This document shows positions 41,279 through 52,191 of a stretch of 64,000 nt of DNA, one piece after another. A program made the translations under genes and the position numbers. Within the stretch, counting starts at the first letter, position 1. Every line of letters starts with the position of its first letter. Below the pieces are notes generated by a model. That model did not search any database. It had not been told where the DNA came from and worked only from the letters and a program-made list of their open reading frames with translations. Source of the DNA: Candidatus Pandoraea novymonadis (GTDB lineage Bacteria > Pseudomonadota > Gammaproteobacteria > Burkholderiales > Burkholderiaceae); assembly GCF_003004665.1 (NCBI RefSeq), contig NZ_MUHY01000003.1, positions 44,047 to 108,046 on the forward strand, read 5' to 3'.

Positions 41279-44200
41279 AGCATATTGCGATCAAGCAATT
41301 TCTCGGAAAGCATGCTATCGCTATCTGCAGACTTGAACAATCTATCAAGAGCATCAACAAATCGCCATGTTGGTTTATCAAAGTAGACCCCTGCCGGCAA
41401 GAGATTCTCATCGCTTTTCACCCTCCAACTGGGCCGCACACCACGCACGAATAGATATAAGCTCCCCGCGATATCACGACAATAATCGTAATTAGGCAAT
41501 CTCCGTTTTAAATAACGATGCAACGCCAGCGTATATAGAAGATATTGCAAATGATAACCATATTCTCCCATGGCTTTTTTTACGCTTTCCATTCCATAGC
41601 ACTCTGGCGAAATACCAAGGTAATTGGATTTCCAATCGAGGATCCACCAGCGCCCTTCATGAACAAATACAAGATCAATAAAACCTTTGATGTAACCCTG
41701 AAGGGTCCGAGTATCAAGTGAAATATCAGGATAACCATGTTGCTTAAGCAACGTGCGCAATGCATCAAATCGCACATTTTGTGCAGGGTAAATGAATTCT
41801 ATTTCTGTCAACCTATCCGATAAACCAATATCGGCCAACCGCAGATTTGGCCGTATCTCCGTATATACCGTGTCTTCTAACACACGCATCATCATAGAAT
41901 GCCAGACTTCAACGTTATCGCAACTTGATGCAGGAGGCGTCTCACGCATCACCTGATTGATTGTATTCGCCCAAGATGCAGGATCCTGAAAATCAGCCAA
42001 CTCAAACAATCGATGCAACGATGTTCCCGCCACTAGGCCTCGCGGAAAAAAAAGAATATCTTCAGCCGGTAATGCAGCAACCTCATTATGAGGAAATAAC
42101 CATGACGATGGCTCGATATTGACCTGCTCATCATAATCTGGTCTGATACGATCAAGTGTATACACGTGGTCATCAACACCCGACTGTATTCGAGTGTTGA
42201 CACTAGCAAGTATTCCGGAAAAGCTATCGATACGCCAGACCTCACGTAATGTGCGATGGTTCACACGAGCCATAAGTGGCGCCTCTGTTGAGCTTTTGAT
42301 ACGCAATTGATTCTGTACATTGGCCGCTATAGGTATCGGCAATACATCAATGGGAGCACCAGAAAACCTACGCCAGGCTGCACTGATGACTTCCGATGAC
42401 ATCTTCCCTGCCGCCCAATCTTCAAAGGAACAACCAGCGCCAGCTACAAGCCAGTTGAGCATGCTACTACAAGCCTCTTTAGTCGTATTGCGAGACTTAT
42501 ATAGACCTGCCACGATGTAGCAACGATGTACAGCACGTGTCAATGCAACATAGAACAATCGCACTTGTTCTGCTGACTTTTCTCGTCGCAGCAACGCTGA
42601 TGCACCCACAACGGAACCATTTTCGCAGAAGTCAATGACATTATTATTAGAACTATCATGGTATTCAAAACCCAACATCCCAGAAGAATCAGATATGGCA
42701 CTGTCCCACAGGAACGGACAGAAGACAATCTCGTACTCGAGTCCTTTAGACTTATGTACTGTCACGATCTGCACCAAATTCTGATCAGACTCCAAACGTA
42801 ATTGTGTTTCTCCAACACTATCTGCTACACGCTGAGACACCAACCAGCGTGACAAAGAACACATCACTGGCCGCTCTTCCCAGCGTACTTGCAATAGTTC
42901 TGCCAAATGCATGTAGTTCGTTAAGCGACGCTCACCGCCAAGGCTGGCAACAAGTCGAGCAGCCAACCCAAGCTCACGCATGAATGTCCTCCACATGATA
43001 GCGAATCCATGCTCTATCCAGCATTGATGGTAACGTTGTAACCGCTCAATCCACGTAATCACTTCCTCATCTGAGGCTTCAGTATTCTGAAGTCGATACA
43101 AAGCATTCGCATCAAGCCCTAACAGTTCTGTTGACAACGCCACCCACAAAGCACGAATATCACCTGGCGCTTCAATCGCCTGCAGCACACGCAGCATTGA
43201 ATCAGCCTCGTCACTAACAAAAACGGAGACTTGGACCAATTCCACACTCTTGATTCCATAAGTCGCCAATGTTGATTTGATCTGGCCGCCCTGATGGTGT
43301 GTCTGTACAATTACGGCAATATCTCCTGGATGTAATGGACGATCTCCTAGAGTCACAGGGCCTTTGGAAGTATCGAATAATAATCGAGCAATCTCAAATG
43401 CTGTAGCACGCGATGCCGCTTCCTCTGCCTGCTCCTTCGTTAAAATCGACTGGGAATTTGCTGTAGCGCCTTCATTTTCGAGCACAATCTCCGGCAAGGT
43501 CCATACAATGAAGTCCGCTACCTGTGAAATATCATGCAAAAGTGGACGGGTGCGATGGCATGCACTTACTCGTGAATATTCCAATCCGTCAAGAATAAAC
43601 GCCTTTGGATTTGTTTCGAAAAAGCGGTTACAGGCTGCAACCATTGGCGTCGTAGAGCGTTGATTAACTGCAAGCGTATAAGCAGTATCCGAATCGTCTC
43701 GAGCCAAAAAATAAGTATGGAGATCTGCTGCCCGAAAACTATAAATAGCCTGTTTCGGATCACCCACCATAAACATCGGACCACGCACAGGATACCCTTC
43801 CAGTTCGCCATATAGACAACTAAAAATATCGAATTGTAAAGGTTCAGTATCTTGAAATTCATCAATTAAAGCAGCTGGATAGCGTGAACGAAGCACTTTA
43901 GTTAACGCAGTATGCTGTCTGAGCGCAGAACGAACATTACTGAGCAAATCGTCGAACGATACCATGCGAAGCATACGTTTACGTTCTTTCAGCGCTTCTG
44001 GCGATAGCATGATCCATCCCCGCAACAATTTTAGCCAGCTTAGCTTATGCGCAGTATCCATCGCAGATCGTAACAATAATAAGGCCTCTGCCGATCGAAA
44101 AAATAAATGTTCTGGCGGCTGATGCCCTTTTTTACAGCCTTTGATGAGCCGTTCTTTACTCAACAATGTTGCTTTATCATGCAGCAGTGCGGAAGGATCG

Positions 44201-45102
44201 TTCGCACAGAAGTAACAATCCCACGCGGAAATCGATTGCGCCAAAGAAACTGCGTTATAAATATTCGCCTTAAAAAACGGAAGTGCCTCCCGCATAAGAA
44301 CCTCGACATCCAACGCACAACTTTTCCACAATACGCGCGCCTCTTCGTAGTGATTCGCCAGCATATGGCTCGATGAGTCCAGCCTGTGAAGCTGAGTCAC
44401 ATCATCGATCCCTTCAGGCCAGTCTAAAATTGCCATTGGCTTTTTCAGGCGACGCTCCAACTGTTCCATCAACGTATGCGGAGAATATTTTTTGTCGACA
44501 AGCCACGCCGCAAAAGTTATATCAACTGATGCAACTGGCTCAATCGTAGTACGCCAATAGTCAACAGCAAGATCCTGGCGTACAGCACTATCGTCAGGGG
44601 TAAGTTCACAGATAAACGGCAATCCTGCAGAAAATGGCACCTCCGCAAGCACTCGTTGACAAAATCCATGAATTGTATAAATAGCTGCTTGATCAAAGCT
44701 AAACAACGCTGCTTGTAGTCGTTGACGAATGAGTTTTACGGTCAACTCACCACGTTTAATCAATCCTACAATTAGCCTAGCTATTAACGGATCATCGGAG
44801 ACATTCAGATCACAGTTATCGATACCCTCATCATCCGATTCAATTTTTCCATCGACCAAGAAGGTTGACATTGCCTCTACGAGGCTTGACAAGCGTGACC
44901 GGATCCTGTCACGCAACTCCGCTGTCGCAGCATTAGTAAAGGTAACCACGAGAATTTTTTCGACCGGGAATCCTTTTTCCAACAAAAGACGCACATATAG
45001 TACGCAGATATTCCAGGTTTTACCTGTGCCGGCAGAGGCCTCTATCAAACTCCAACCTTCGAGTGGACAATCGAACACATTGAGTTCGGAGAACGAATTC
45101 AT
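41275..45102 (-). CDS. recB: Exodeoxyribonuclease V beta subunit RecB
   Basis: A 1275-residue helicase-nuclease, the 3'-5' motor and the only nuclease of RecBCD. The N-terminal UvrD-type helicase starts with Walker A EASAGTGKTWNICVLYVRLL (about 21-40). Motif II lies in AALIDEFQDTEP, and TVHKSKGLEYEIVF and FYVALTRAVHRCY mark the late motifs. The C-terminal nuclease domain shows GYIKGFIDLVF and ILDWKSNYLG, which supply the metal-binding aspartates and the catalytic lysine. The start has GGAAGG 4-5 nt upstream of the ATG. It follows recC by 8 bp. Confidence 0.95.
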   Translation of the reverse strand: MNSFSELNVFDCPLEGWSLIEASAGTGKTWNICVLYVRLLLEKGFPVEKILVVTFTNAATAELRDRIRSRLSSLVEAMSTFLVDGKIESDDEGIDNCDLNVSDDPLIARLIVGLIKRGELTVKLIRQRLQAALFSFDQAAIYTIHGFCQRVLAEVPFSAGLPFICELTPDDSAVRQDLAVDYWRTTIEPVASVDITFAAWLVDKKYSPHTLMEQLERRLKKPMAILDWPEGIDDVTQLHRLDSSSHMLANHYEEARVLWKSCALDVEVLMREALPFFKANIYNAVSLAQSISAWDCYFCANDPSALLHDKATLLSKERLIKGCKKGHQPPEHLFFRSAEALLLLRSAMDTAHKLSWLKLLRGWIMLSPEALKERKRMLRMVSFDDLLSNVRSALRQHTALTKVLRSRYPAALIDEFQDTEPLQFDIFSCLYGELEGYPVRGPMFMVGDPKQAIYSFRAADLHTYFLARDDSDTAYTLAVNQRSTTPMVAACNRFFETNPKAFILDGLEYSRVSACHRTRPLLHDISQVADFIVWTLPEIVLENEGATANSQSILTKEQAEEAASRATAFEIARLLFDTSKGPVTLGDRPLHPGDIAVIVQTHHQGGQIKSTLATYGIKSVELVQVSVFVSDEADSMLRVLQAIEAPGDIRALWVALSTELLGLDANALYRLQNTEASDEEVITWIERLQRYHQCWIEHGFAIMWRTFMRELGLAARLVASLGGERRLTNYMHLAELLQVRWEERPVMCSLSRWLVSQRVADSVGETQLRLESDQNLVQIVTVHKSKGLEYEIVFCPFLWDSAISDSSGMLGFEYHDSSNNNVIDFCENGSVVGASALLRREKSAEQVRLFYVALTRAVHRCYIVAGLYKSRNTTKEACSSMLNWLVAGAGCSFEDWAAGKMSSEVISAAWRRFSGAPIDVLPIPIAANVQNQLRIKSSTEAPLMARVNHRTLREVWRIDSFSGILASVNTRIQSGVDDHVYTLDRIRPDYDEQVNIEPSSWLFPHNEVAALPAEDILFFPRGLVAGTSLHRLFELADFQDPASWANTINQVMRETPPASSCDNVEVWHSMMMRVLEDTVYTEIRPNLRLADIGLSDRLTEIEFIYPAQNVRFDALRTLLKQHGYPDISLDTRTLQGYIKGFIDLVFVHEGRWWILDWKSNYLGISPECYGMESVKKAMGEYGYHLQYLLYTLALHRYLKRRLPNYDYCRDIAGSLYLFVRGVRPSWRVKSDENLLPAGVYFDKPTWRFVDALDRLFKSADSDSMLSEKLLDRNML

Positions 45103-45110
45103 GATCCTTC

Positions 45111-48100
45111 CTATGATTCAAGGTGTGCTATAAGCGGACCGTAAATCACGCGTGCCAACATCCTAAACTCTGCACCGATCGGATTAGAAACTCCTCGCCA
45201 AATCAGTTTCGTATAAGAATCATCGGAATCACCGTGAGCAAAATTTGAGCCTTCCCAAACAGCAGCAGCCTCTTTCACAGAAGCATTTCTTGCATAGGAC
45301 GAGCTGGTACGTGGAAAAAATGGTAAAGGAAGCGTTTGACCAAGGCGGTAAAAAGCAATCAAATTACCTAGTAAAGTTTTCGCGTCCACCACTGGCTTGA
45401 ATGAAAAACTATCGTTATAGCCGAACCATTGTGTGTGTGGCAAAAAATTCATAATTGCATCTTCCTTAACCGATAAGTAAGCGCATAATGCCAAATGTGA
45501 CAACCATGCCCCCAATAAATCGGTCGCACGGCAGGGACCATAACGGTACATCACTAAGCCTTGTGGCGTGAGGGTAGCAAGCCGTGCTTGCAATAGACAA
45601 GGTGCAAACAATGTTGCATCATTTGACCATTCCTCATAGGCTTCGCTCGTCCATTCCAGTGGCAAGTTCGGATTTAGCGTCAAAGCCACCAGAGCTTCAC
45701 CCGTGCACTCAGTCTTGGCATCACGTACTTTCGAAGAAAATCTATGCAAGCCAATTAGTTCACGATTACGCCACACCGTCCCCATTGCACCTGCGGGAAA
45801 CTCGTGACTAACACGAGCAATGCACTCAGACACACGCATTGACGTGTCTCCATCACCGCTATCAGCCAATAGACGTGGCAGCAATCTTGCAGCTAGAGCA
45901 TTACGCCCAGCCCAATCGAGTAGAAACGGCTCATTGTTATCAAATTCTACTGGCTCAAAAATCATCAAACCAAGTCGTGCTCGTGCCCAAGCACGTCCCG
46001 GATGCCGCCAGAAACGAATTAAGTCATCAAGTGTGATAGTTGACTCAACAGCTACCGGCAATGCTTTCGTCACGAACCGTGGGATAGAAGAATCCTCAGC
46101 CTTTAGCAGTGCCCGTGCAACATCGGCATTGGCTTCATCATAGCTGTACAATGCGGAGGCATTTTCACCATCGAAGTAAGCAGTAGAAAATGGCTGTAAT
46201 GGATGTTCAATGATGAATTGACGACGGGCCAAACCACGTGCTTCAGCATCAAAACCCAACTCAGAAGGTGCCAGCAGACTAGCCAAAAAATCGAGTAGCT
46301 CATCAACTGCTGTGGAAGGAGGCAATACAACATTATCACGCATGCCACGACCCGTATAACCTATCCACACACAGTCTTGCGCAGCTAGTAATAAATCAAG
46401 GAAGAGATTGCGTTCCTCATCGCGGCGTTGACGGTCACCACGTTGCGGAAATGCCCGCATTAAATCAAATTCATCAGCCCACATGGGCCCCGGCAAAACA
46501 GCTTCATCCATGCCAAGCATACAAACAACACGATAAGGCAAAAGGTGTAGACTCGGCATAGGTGCAAACGTCACTCGACCAGAAGGAACCCCACCATACG
46601 CAGGGTAATCCAGTGCTTTCTCAAGCACGCGCACAATCACAGCAACCGGCAAAGTTATATTCGGAGTACTCTCGTTTATCGCATAGCTCACTTTTTCAAT
46701 GGCCAAACGAACTTCTGAAAAATCTTTAGCGTGTTCAACCTCATCACAAAAAAAGTGCTCAAGAATCCCTATTAGATAATCACGCCAAACCACTGCTGTG
46801 CGTTCCATTTCTAATGCACGGGTTGTAATATCAAGATCATCAATAAGACGAGCTAAATTGCCCAGTAGCTCTGCCCGACTACCTTCAATACCACCAATAG
46901 GAAGCCAATCGTCAACAGGCAAAGCACCATCAGGTAATGCATAGCCAAGGAACAACCGCATCATTGCATCACCAAGCGTATGGGACTCAACGTGGGATAC
47001 CATACCAATACCTCCGCTAATGTTAGAGGCATGGGGGTCATTTCCTTCCAAACGTTGTAAGGCATCGCCACGCCAACCACGGCGCGCACCTGCAACATGA
47101 AGCCAATTTTGTATCAAATCCAGTGCATTGCTATTTAATTTATAGCGCAATGCCAACGCATCAGTGCATGCCAGCTCAATAAGATCAGATACCGCAACAC
47201 GTCGCTTTGGCAACGATAGAATCGCTGTTAACGCACGTGCCACAGGATTCATACGAGTCGGTGATAATCCAGTAATCGAGTATGGGATACGCGCCTTTGC
47301 AGCACCAAATACAGAATCGATTAACGGCGCAGCACACTCTAGATTAGGTACGGTGACAAGTATCTCATCCGGTTTCAAATCAGGCATCGAATCGAAATAG
47401 GCAAGTAGACGATCATGCAAAACTTCAATCTGCCTAGCCAAGCTATGACAAATGTTAACTTCGATTGTGCCATCGGCCGTTATCTCGTATGGTGTCCCAT
47501 GACTGCCATCATCTAGTGACAGGATGCCGTTCTGAAACGCAGCAAGTACGCTCCTTCGAGGATTGGAGTGAAATAGGGCCCGATCCTCGAACGCATGCGC
47601 CCCTAAATCTGTATACAACAAATCGATATGGGCTTGTGTCTGCTGCCCCCACTCGGCTAGCAATGGATGTCCAACTTCCAAATACGAGGTATCACCACGC
47701 ATCTTGAGATACGATAGCTGTTTTTGGGGAACAATGTCAAACCAATAGCTTTCACAAGGGTTGAATACATAAAGATTAATGTCGATCACCCGAGAAAGTA
47801 CCTTAAGCAGTACCCTAGATAAAGGTGGTATCGAAGACAGTGCGAATACTGACACTCGTGATGGCCAGCCCAACGGCAACGTATTAGGTAAGAGCTGCTC
47901 AATCGCATCAATTGCCCGCAGGGTAGGATTCTGCTCTTGGATGTTCAGCAAAACTAAAACCCGTCGCCACAATTCAGCCTGCCAACACTCATCATCTCTT
48001 TGTGTATCCGTCCAGTTAACAGCGCCGCCCGTCTTAATCATTGCAGTTGAACACCAACATTCAAGCCAATCAGGACGGTATGTCAAATATTGATCGTAAA

Positions 48101-48488
48101 TATGCGCCAAATGATCTGCCAATTCGAAGCGCATGACATCATCAGCATCATTTAAATAAGCAACCAATCGAGGTGATTTCGCTACCCAAGGCTCGGTTAA
48201 ACACTGATAAATTGGCCATACAAGCCGGTCCGGTGCAAATGGAGAACTCTCCGGAACACGAAGAAGTTCACCGAACATAGTCCACAGCCATTGGGCTAGA
48301 TAGAAGAATTTGACATTGGTACATATACCAAATACTGAAGCATAATCGAGCTCAAGCCGCCGACGTATAGCTATACTTGGTACAACGATAGTTTCACCCT
48401 CTAGCGGATTGGTAGGTATATCAGCCAAATCACGCAACAAAGCTGCTTCAAGCGTATCGAATCGGTTAGAAAAGAAAAATTTAAGCAT
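45111..48488 (-). CDS. recC: Exodeoxyribonuclease V gamma subunit RecC
   Basis: A 1125-residue RecC protein, which splits the DNA duplex and reads the Chi sequence. It has a dead helicase fold N-terminally (SNRFDTLEAAL..GETIVVPSIAIRRRLELDYA, the usual opening) and a degenerate nuclease-like C-terminal part. Other family blocks visible are VTVPNLECAAPLI, ALPDGALPVDDW, MPSLHLLPYRVVCMLGMDE and GDRQRRDEERNLFLDLL. ATG 48488 is preferred; the longer form would use a TTG at 48512. It is the first gene of recCBD and is divergent from the FUSC gene. All three subunits are intact, which many reduced symbionts cannot claim. Confidence 0.94.
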   Translation of the reverse strand: MLKFFFSNRFDTLEAALLRDLADIPTNPLEGETIVVPSIAIRRRLELDYASVFGICTNVKFFYLAQWLWTMFGELLRVPESSPFAPDRLVWPIYQCLTEPWVAKSPRLVAYLNDADDVMRFELADHLAHIYDQYLTYRPDWLECWCSTAMIKTGGAVNWTDTQRDDECWQAELWRRVLVLLNIQEQNPTLRAIDAIEQLLPNTLPLGWPSRVSVFALSSIPPLSRVLLKVLSRVIDINLYVFNPCESYWFDIVPQKQLSYLKMRGDTSYLEVGHPLLAEWGQQTQAHIDLLYTDLGAHAFEDRALFHSNPRRSVLAAFQNGILSLDDGSHGTPYEITADGTIEVNICHSLARQIEVLHDRLLAYFDSMPDLKPDEILVTVPNLECAAPLIDSVFGAAKARIPYSITGLSPTRMNPVARALTAILSLPKRRVAVSDLIELACTDALALRYKLNSNALDLIQNWLHVAGARRGWRGDALQRLEGNDPHASNISGGIGMVSHVESHTLGDAMMRLFLGYALPDGALPVDDWLPIGGIEGSRAELLGNLARLIDDLDITTRALEMERTAVVWRDYLIGILEHFFCDEVEHAKDFSEVRLAIEKVSYAINESTPNITLPVAVIVRVLEKALDYPAYGGVPSGRVTFAPMPSLHLLPYRVVCMLGMDEAVLPGPMWADEFDLMRAFPQRGDRQRRDEERNLFLDLLLAAQDCVWIGYTGRGMRDNVVLPPSTAVDELLDFLASLLAPSELGFDAEARGLARRQFIIEHPLQPFSTAYFDGENASALYSYDEANADVARALLKAEDSSIPRFVTKALPVAVESTITLDDLIRFWRHPGRAWARARLGLMIFEPVEFDNNEPFLLDWAGRNALAARLLPRLLADSGDGDTSMRVSECIARVSHEFPAGAMGTVWRNRELIGLHRFSSKVRDAKTECTGEALVALTLNPNLPLEWTSEAYEEWSNDATLFAPCLLQARLATLTPQGLVMYRYGPCRATDLLGAWLSHLALCAYLSVKEDAIMNFLPHTQWFGYNDSFSFKPVVDAKTLLGNLIAFYRLGQTLPLPFFPRTSSSYARNASVKEAAAVWEGSNFAHGDSDDSYTKLIWRGVSNPIGAEFRMLARVIYGPLIAHLES

Positions 48489-48651
48489 GCAAACAACAGT
48501 TGCGGAGAGCAAAGACTACTAAATATGACTCAAACGGATTAATAAAGCATAACAAATACCCCATCAGCTGCATTCAGACCCTGTCTAAAAAATTCTCGTA
48601 ACTGATACGATGCGCTAGACTTTCTTACTGAAGAGGCCATCAATCCGACGC

Positions 48652-50871
48652 ATGGACTATCCGACTAATATTAAAAAGTTTCTCTACAGCCATTACTTCT
48701 TCACTGGCGCACGGCAAGCCATCGGCGTGCTCTTGCCAACCCTTGTCCTATTCTGCGTGTTCGATATGCGCATGCTTGGGTTGGAGGTCGCCTCCGGGGC
48801 ACTATGTGCCAGCATCGTCGACATCAATGGCCCCTTACGCCACAAACACACCGAGTTACTTAGCTGCACACTCTTAGGAACACTCACAGTATTTATTACA
48901 AGTATAGCAACCGCTGCAGCAACTTGGCAGCTTTGGGTAATAGCGTTAATTCTAACGTTTTCTCTGTCAATGCTAGTGGTCTACGGTTACCGGGCATCGC
49001 TCCTCAGTTTTGCATGCCTAATGATGATGGTCCTCAATGTCGAAGTCGGCCTCACGCATGAACAAGTAGCCCTTGCCGCTGGCGCTGTTTTAGTCGGTGG
49101 GCTTTGGTACACCTACTTCAGCCTCGCGATATGTCGGTTGTGTTGGTTTCGTGTCGAACAACAAACATTAGCAGAATGTTTCTTCGTAACGGCAAAATAT
49201 CTCGAAGCCAAAGCGATCTTCTACGATACACAAGTAGATCTCGATACCAGCTATCGCCAACTCATCAGCGCACAGGTTACCGTTGTCGAAAAGCAGCAAG
49301 CTGCGCGTGAAATCATCTTGCGAAACATGCCAAGATTGCAACGCGGAACCCTGGACAAGGGTCACACAATGCTCTTCAATCTGTTTATCAATATCGTTGA
49401 TTTACACGAAATTATTGTAGCGGTCCACACGGACTACGCGATGCTACGCCGAGAATTTCGGAATGACGATATTCTTGTCTTTTTCCGCGACATGATTCTA
49501 AAGGTCGCCACGGAAGTGGATACGATCGGCTATGCGATTGCTATCAATCAGTCATCCATTCCACGCCGAAGTTGGCGTGCAGAACTTCGTGCGATCGAGT
49601 ATGAAATCGAGACGATGCGTAAGCAAAATATCCAACAACACTCAACTGAACCATATCAAGCGCTCACAAGTACATTCCGTCGCGTCTGGAGTGTCACACG
49701 AATCGTTGAACGCATGCACAAAAATACTATACTTGAAACCGATACCAAGAATACAGAAATGAAAATCGACCAAGCGCTCAGCCGCTTCATTTCACATCAA
49801 AATTTTTCGCCAAAACTGCTTTTGAAGAATCTGACATTCTCGTCACCAAGTTTCCGACATGCATTACGGATGACAATCGCTATAACCGCAGCCATTTTAA
49901 TCTGCAATAATTTGCCCATGCTAGTCGGTCAAACTCACAGCTATTGGGTATTGTTGACAATCATCGTTATCCTAAAGCCTGGCTTCAGCCTAACAAAGCA
50001 AAAAAATTTCCAACGGCTTTCTGGCACGCTCATCGGTTGCATAAGCGTGCTGGCCGTTCTCTCATTCGTACACCAGTCATGGATACTAATCGGATTGATG
50101 TTTTTTTGCATGGTAATGGGTAATAGCCTCGCGCTCTTCAATTACAGGTTGTCGGTAATTTTCATGTCATCATATGTACTATTGCTCTCCCACTTTCTCT
50201 TGCCTGGCTCGCTATCAGTTATCGGCGAACGAGCGTTGGATACTGCCATCGGTTCTGGTGCGGCATTAATATGTAGCTATCTTTTCCCCTACTGGGAATA
50301 CCGGCTAATGGGTCCACTCATACGCAATGCAATACAATCCACACGCAACTTCATCCATGCCAGCGCAAATCGAGACGACTGTAATGATTTCGCCTACAGA
50401 CTCGTGCGAAAAGATATGCATATTGCATTTGGAAACTTTGGCGCAGCTTTCAATCGCATGATGCTTGAACCAAAGTCAAAACAAGTCTTCGTCGCAGAAC
50501 TCAACGAGTTACTCGTGCAAAATCATGCACTCGCTTCTCACATCACCGGAATTTCTAGAATCCTCGCAGGTCATGTACAAGCAGACAAAAGCGGAGAGCT
50601 CGCTCATGTCATCTGGGTCATAAAAAATCTCCTTACTCAAGCAGCCGATGCACCCGCTGCTCCCATAAAGACAAATATCCAATCCTCATCTGACGCGCTC
50701 CGTTTTTATACTCCTCGCCTCGACGCACTAGTCATTGCTCTAGAACAAGAACCAGACGCCAATCCAGAGCACATACAAGCAATCAAATTGATTACGCATC
50801 AACTTAAACAAATGCTGCGCTCAAGCGAGCTAATTCTGCACCATATGCGAACGATCCGCCTACCAGGCTAA
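48652..50871 (+). CDS. FUSC/YccS family inner-membrane protein
   Basis: A 739-residue protein with the two-block layout of YccS-like FUSC proteins. It has a hydrophobic N-terminal domain of about six helices (about 20-165), a cytosolic stretch rich in helices (about 170-400), a second membrane block (about 405-560, LRMTIAITAAILICNNLP.., with YRLSVIFMSSYVLLLSHFLL), and a cytosolic tail. Relatives include fusaric-acid resistance and aromatic-acid efflux components, but most members have no known substrate. The start ATG has only a weak ribosome-binding site. It is divergent from recC. Confidence 0.85.
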   Translation: MDYPTNIKKFLYSHYFFTGARQAIGVLLPTLVLFCVFDMRMLGLEVASGALCASIVDINGPLRHKHTELLSCTLLGTLTVFITSIATAAATWQLWVIALILTFSLSMLVVYGYRASLLSFACLMMMVLNVEVGLTHEQVALAAGAVLVGGLWYTYFSLAICRLCWFRVEQQTLAECFFVTAKYLEAKAIFYDTQVDLDTSYRQLISAQVTVVEKQQAAREIILRNMPRLQRGTLDKGHTMLFNLFINIVDLHEIIVAVHTDYAMLRREFRNDDILVFFRDMILKVATEVDTIGYAIAINQSSIPRRSWRAELRAIEYEIETMRKQNIQQHSTEPYQALTSTFRRVWSVTRIVERMHKNTILETDTKNTEMKIDQALSRFISHQNFSPKLLLKNLTFSSPSFRHALRMTIAITAAILICNNLPMLVGQTHSYWVLLTIIVILKPGFSLTKQKNFQRLSGTLIGCISVLAVLSFVHQSWILIGLMFFCMVMGNSLALFNYRLSVIFMSSYVLLLSHFLLPGSLSVIGERALDTAIGSGAALICSYLFPYWEYRLMGPLIRNAIQSTRNFIHASANRDDCNDFAYRLVRKDMHIAFGNFGAAFNRMMLEPKSKQVFVAELNELLVQNHALASHITGISRILAGHVQADKSGELAHVIWVIKNLLTQAADAPAAPIKTNIQSSSDALRFYTPRLDALVIALEQEPDANPEHIQAIKLITHQLKQMLRSSELILHHMRTIRLPG

Positions 50872-50904
50872 TCGGCATAAATTGATTAAAGTAATACCGA
50901 TGTT

Positions 50905-50940
50905 AACTACCTTCTCGTAATGAAGGTTTATTTCAAAAAT
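50905..50940 (+). terminator. Probable FUSC-gene terminator
   Basis: A short stem ACCTTC/GAAGGT with a 7-nt loop (50909-50927) begins 37 bp after the gene. Its right side and tail repeat the end of the thiC terminator almost exactly (50921-50940 against 39061-39080). Confidence 0.5.
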
Positions 50941-51110
50941 ATTTGATATAAGGTCTAAAAAAAGTAGATGGGATCTAGGTCTGCAAGCAAAATGGTTTAT
51001 ATAAAATTCGTCATGGGCATGCATCAACTCAATAATTTACTTTGTTGCTGCAGTGTTTTATAAATAAAAAATCTGTATCAGCGCACTGCAAAGCACTCGC
51101 TATTCTCTTC

Positions 51111-51953
51111 TCACTTTATAGAAACGCACCGTTGCCAAATTTCCATGCGTCCAACGAAATAGGACACACTCACAACCATTCCGGCTAGGAGATACCATGT
51201 AATCGAGTAGACAAGGTGATTATTGGTGAATGAAATAACTGTCAGGCCCCCAATGGGAAAGACAGGTCTGTCATTAGAATCAGGCGAAGTTGCATCAGCA
51301 TCGATAAAAAATGGAGCAACTTGCGATCGATTGAGCCCCCGACTTTCCGCAATAGCTGGTACATCACGCGAATACCAACTATCGGTCAGTGCATCATTCT
51401 TTTGTAAAAAACTACCTACCGGTTCACTGATGCGAAGTAAACCAGTGACATTCTTGATGTCGCTTTGACCACGATATACGAGATGTTGTTTCCGCCATTT
51501 AGGAGGTACAAAACCGCGATTAACGAGCACGATATTACCATCGTCTTCTTGCAAAAAAGGCGTAATAACCCAGAAACCGCTACCGAACTCCGTGACTGCC
51601 TGAACAAAAGTTTCCTTGTCATAAAGATAGGTGCCACGCAAGGAAACGTGGCGGTATTCATCGTTAGCCCGATTTATCTGCGGCCATTGCCATGATGAAG
51701 GCGATGTAACTGGCGTTGCATACACACGTGCCTCGACACGTTCAATCAAATCCAATTTCCATGTGCGGCGATATATCTGCCAAGTGCCCAACCCCACTAA
51801 TACAAAGAACACTAAAAGAACTATGACGACAAAAAACATGAAAGCAAACGTTGCGCGCGATTTGCGAGAAGAAACTTCTGCATTGAAGACAGGACACATC
51901 GATGGATCATGGTCCTCGACATAATGTTTTAATTGAGATGGAACATTATCCAA
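51111..51953 (-). CDS. SURF1 family protein
   Basis: A 280-residue SURF1/Shy1 protein that assists assembly of aa3-type cytochrome c oxidase, probably by helping haem a insertion. Two transmembrane helices enclose the periplasmic domain: one near residues 37-58 ending in GLGTWQIYRRTWKLDLI, and one at about 245-268 (HLVYSITWYLLAGMVVSVSY). VLVNRGFVPPKWR is the typical central motif. The first 30 residues are unusually long, and Met19 is an alternative start. In Burkholderia this gene sits in the cox gene cluster; here it stands alone, so the oxidase genes must be elsewhere if the protein is still useful. Confidence 0.88.
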   Translation of the reverse strand: MDNVPSQLKHYVEDHDPSMCPVFNAEVSSRKSRATFAFMFFVVIVLLVFFVLVGLGTWQIYRRTWKLDLIERVEARVYATPVTSPSSWQWPQINRANDEYRHVSLRGTYLYDKETFVQAVTEFGSGFWVITPFLQEDDGNIVLVNRGFVPPKWRKQHLVYRGQSDIKNVTGLLRISEPVGSFLQKNDALTDSWYSRDVPAIAESRGLNRSQVAPFFIDADATSPDSNDRPVFPIGGLTVISFTNNHLVYSITWYLLAGMVVSVSYFVGRMEIWQRCVSIK

Positions 51954-52155
51954 ATGTGGATCACTTAATGTAATGAATTGTCAGTAGAATTTCAAAGGTA
52001 CATGATAGCATTATGCATCCCCTTCAAAAAGCATGTAAGGACGATCTAGATGGAGATAGCGCTAAACGACATCAAAATAAGAGTTGTCTTTACAAAAATT
52101 TTATAAGTAAATGGTAACAACATCACCCGCGAATCCCCCGTTTTAAGCATAAAAA

Positions 52156-52191
52156 AAGTGATCATCAATTTTTTAAAATCACTTCTTTTTT
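52156..52191 (+). terminator. Terminator-like hairpin without an upstream gene
   Basis: Stem AAGTGAT (52156-52162) with ATCACTT (52178-52184), followed by C and six T residues. A run of A residues before the stem can extend the pairing. No plus-strand gene precedes it within 1.2 kb, so it may be a leftover of a lost gene or work in a leader RNA. Confidence 0.5.
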
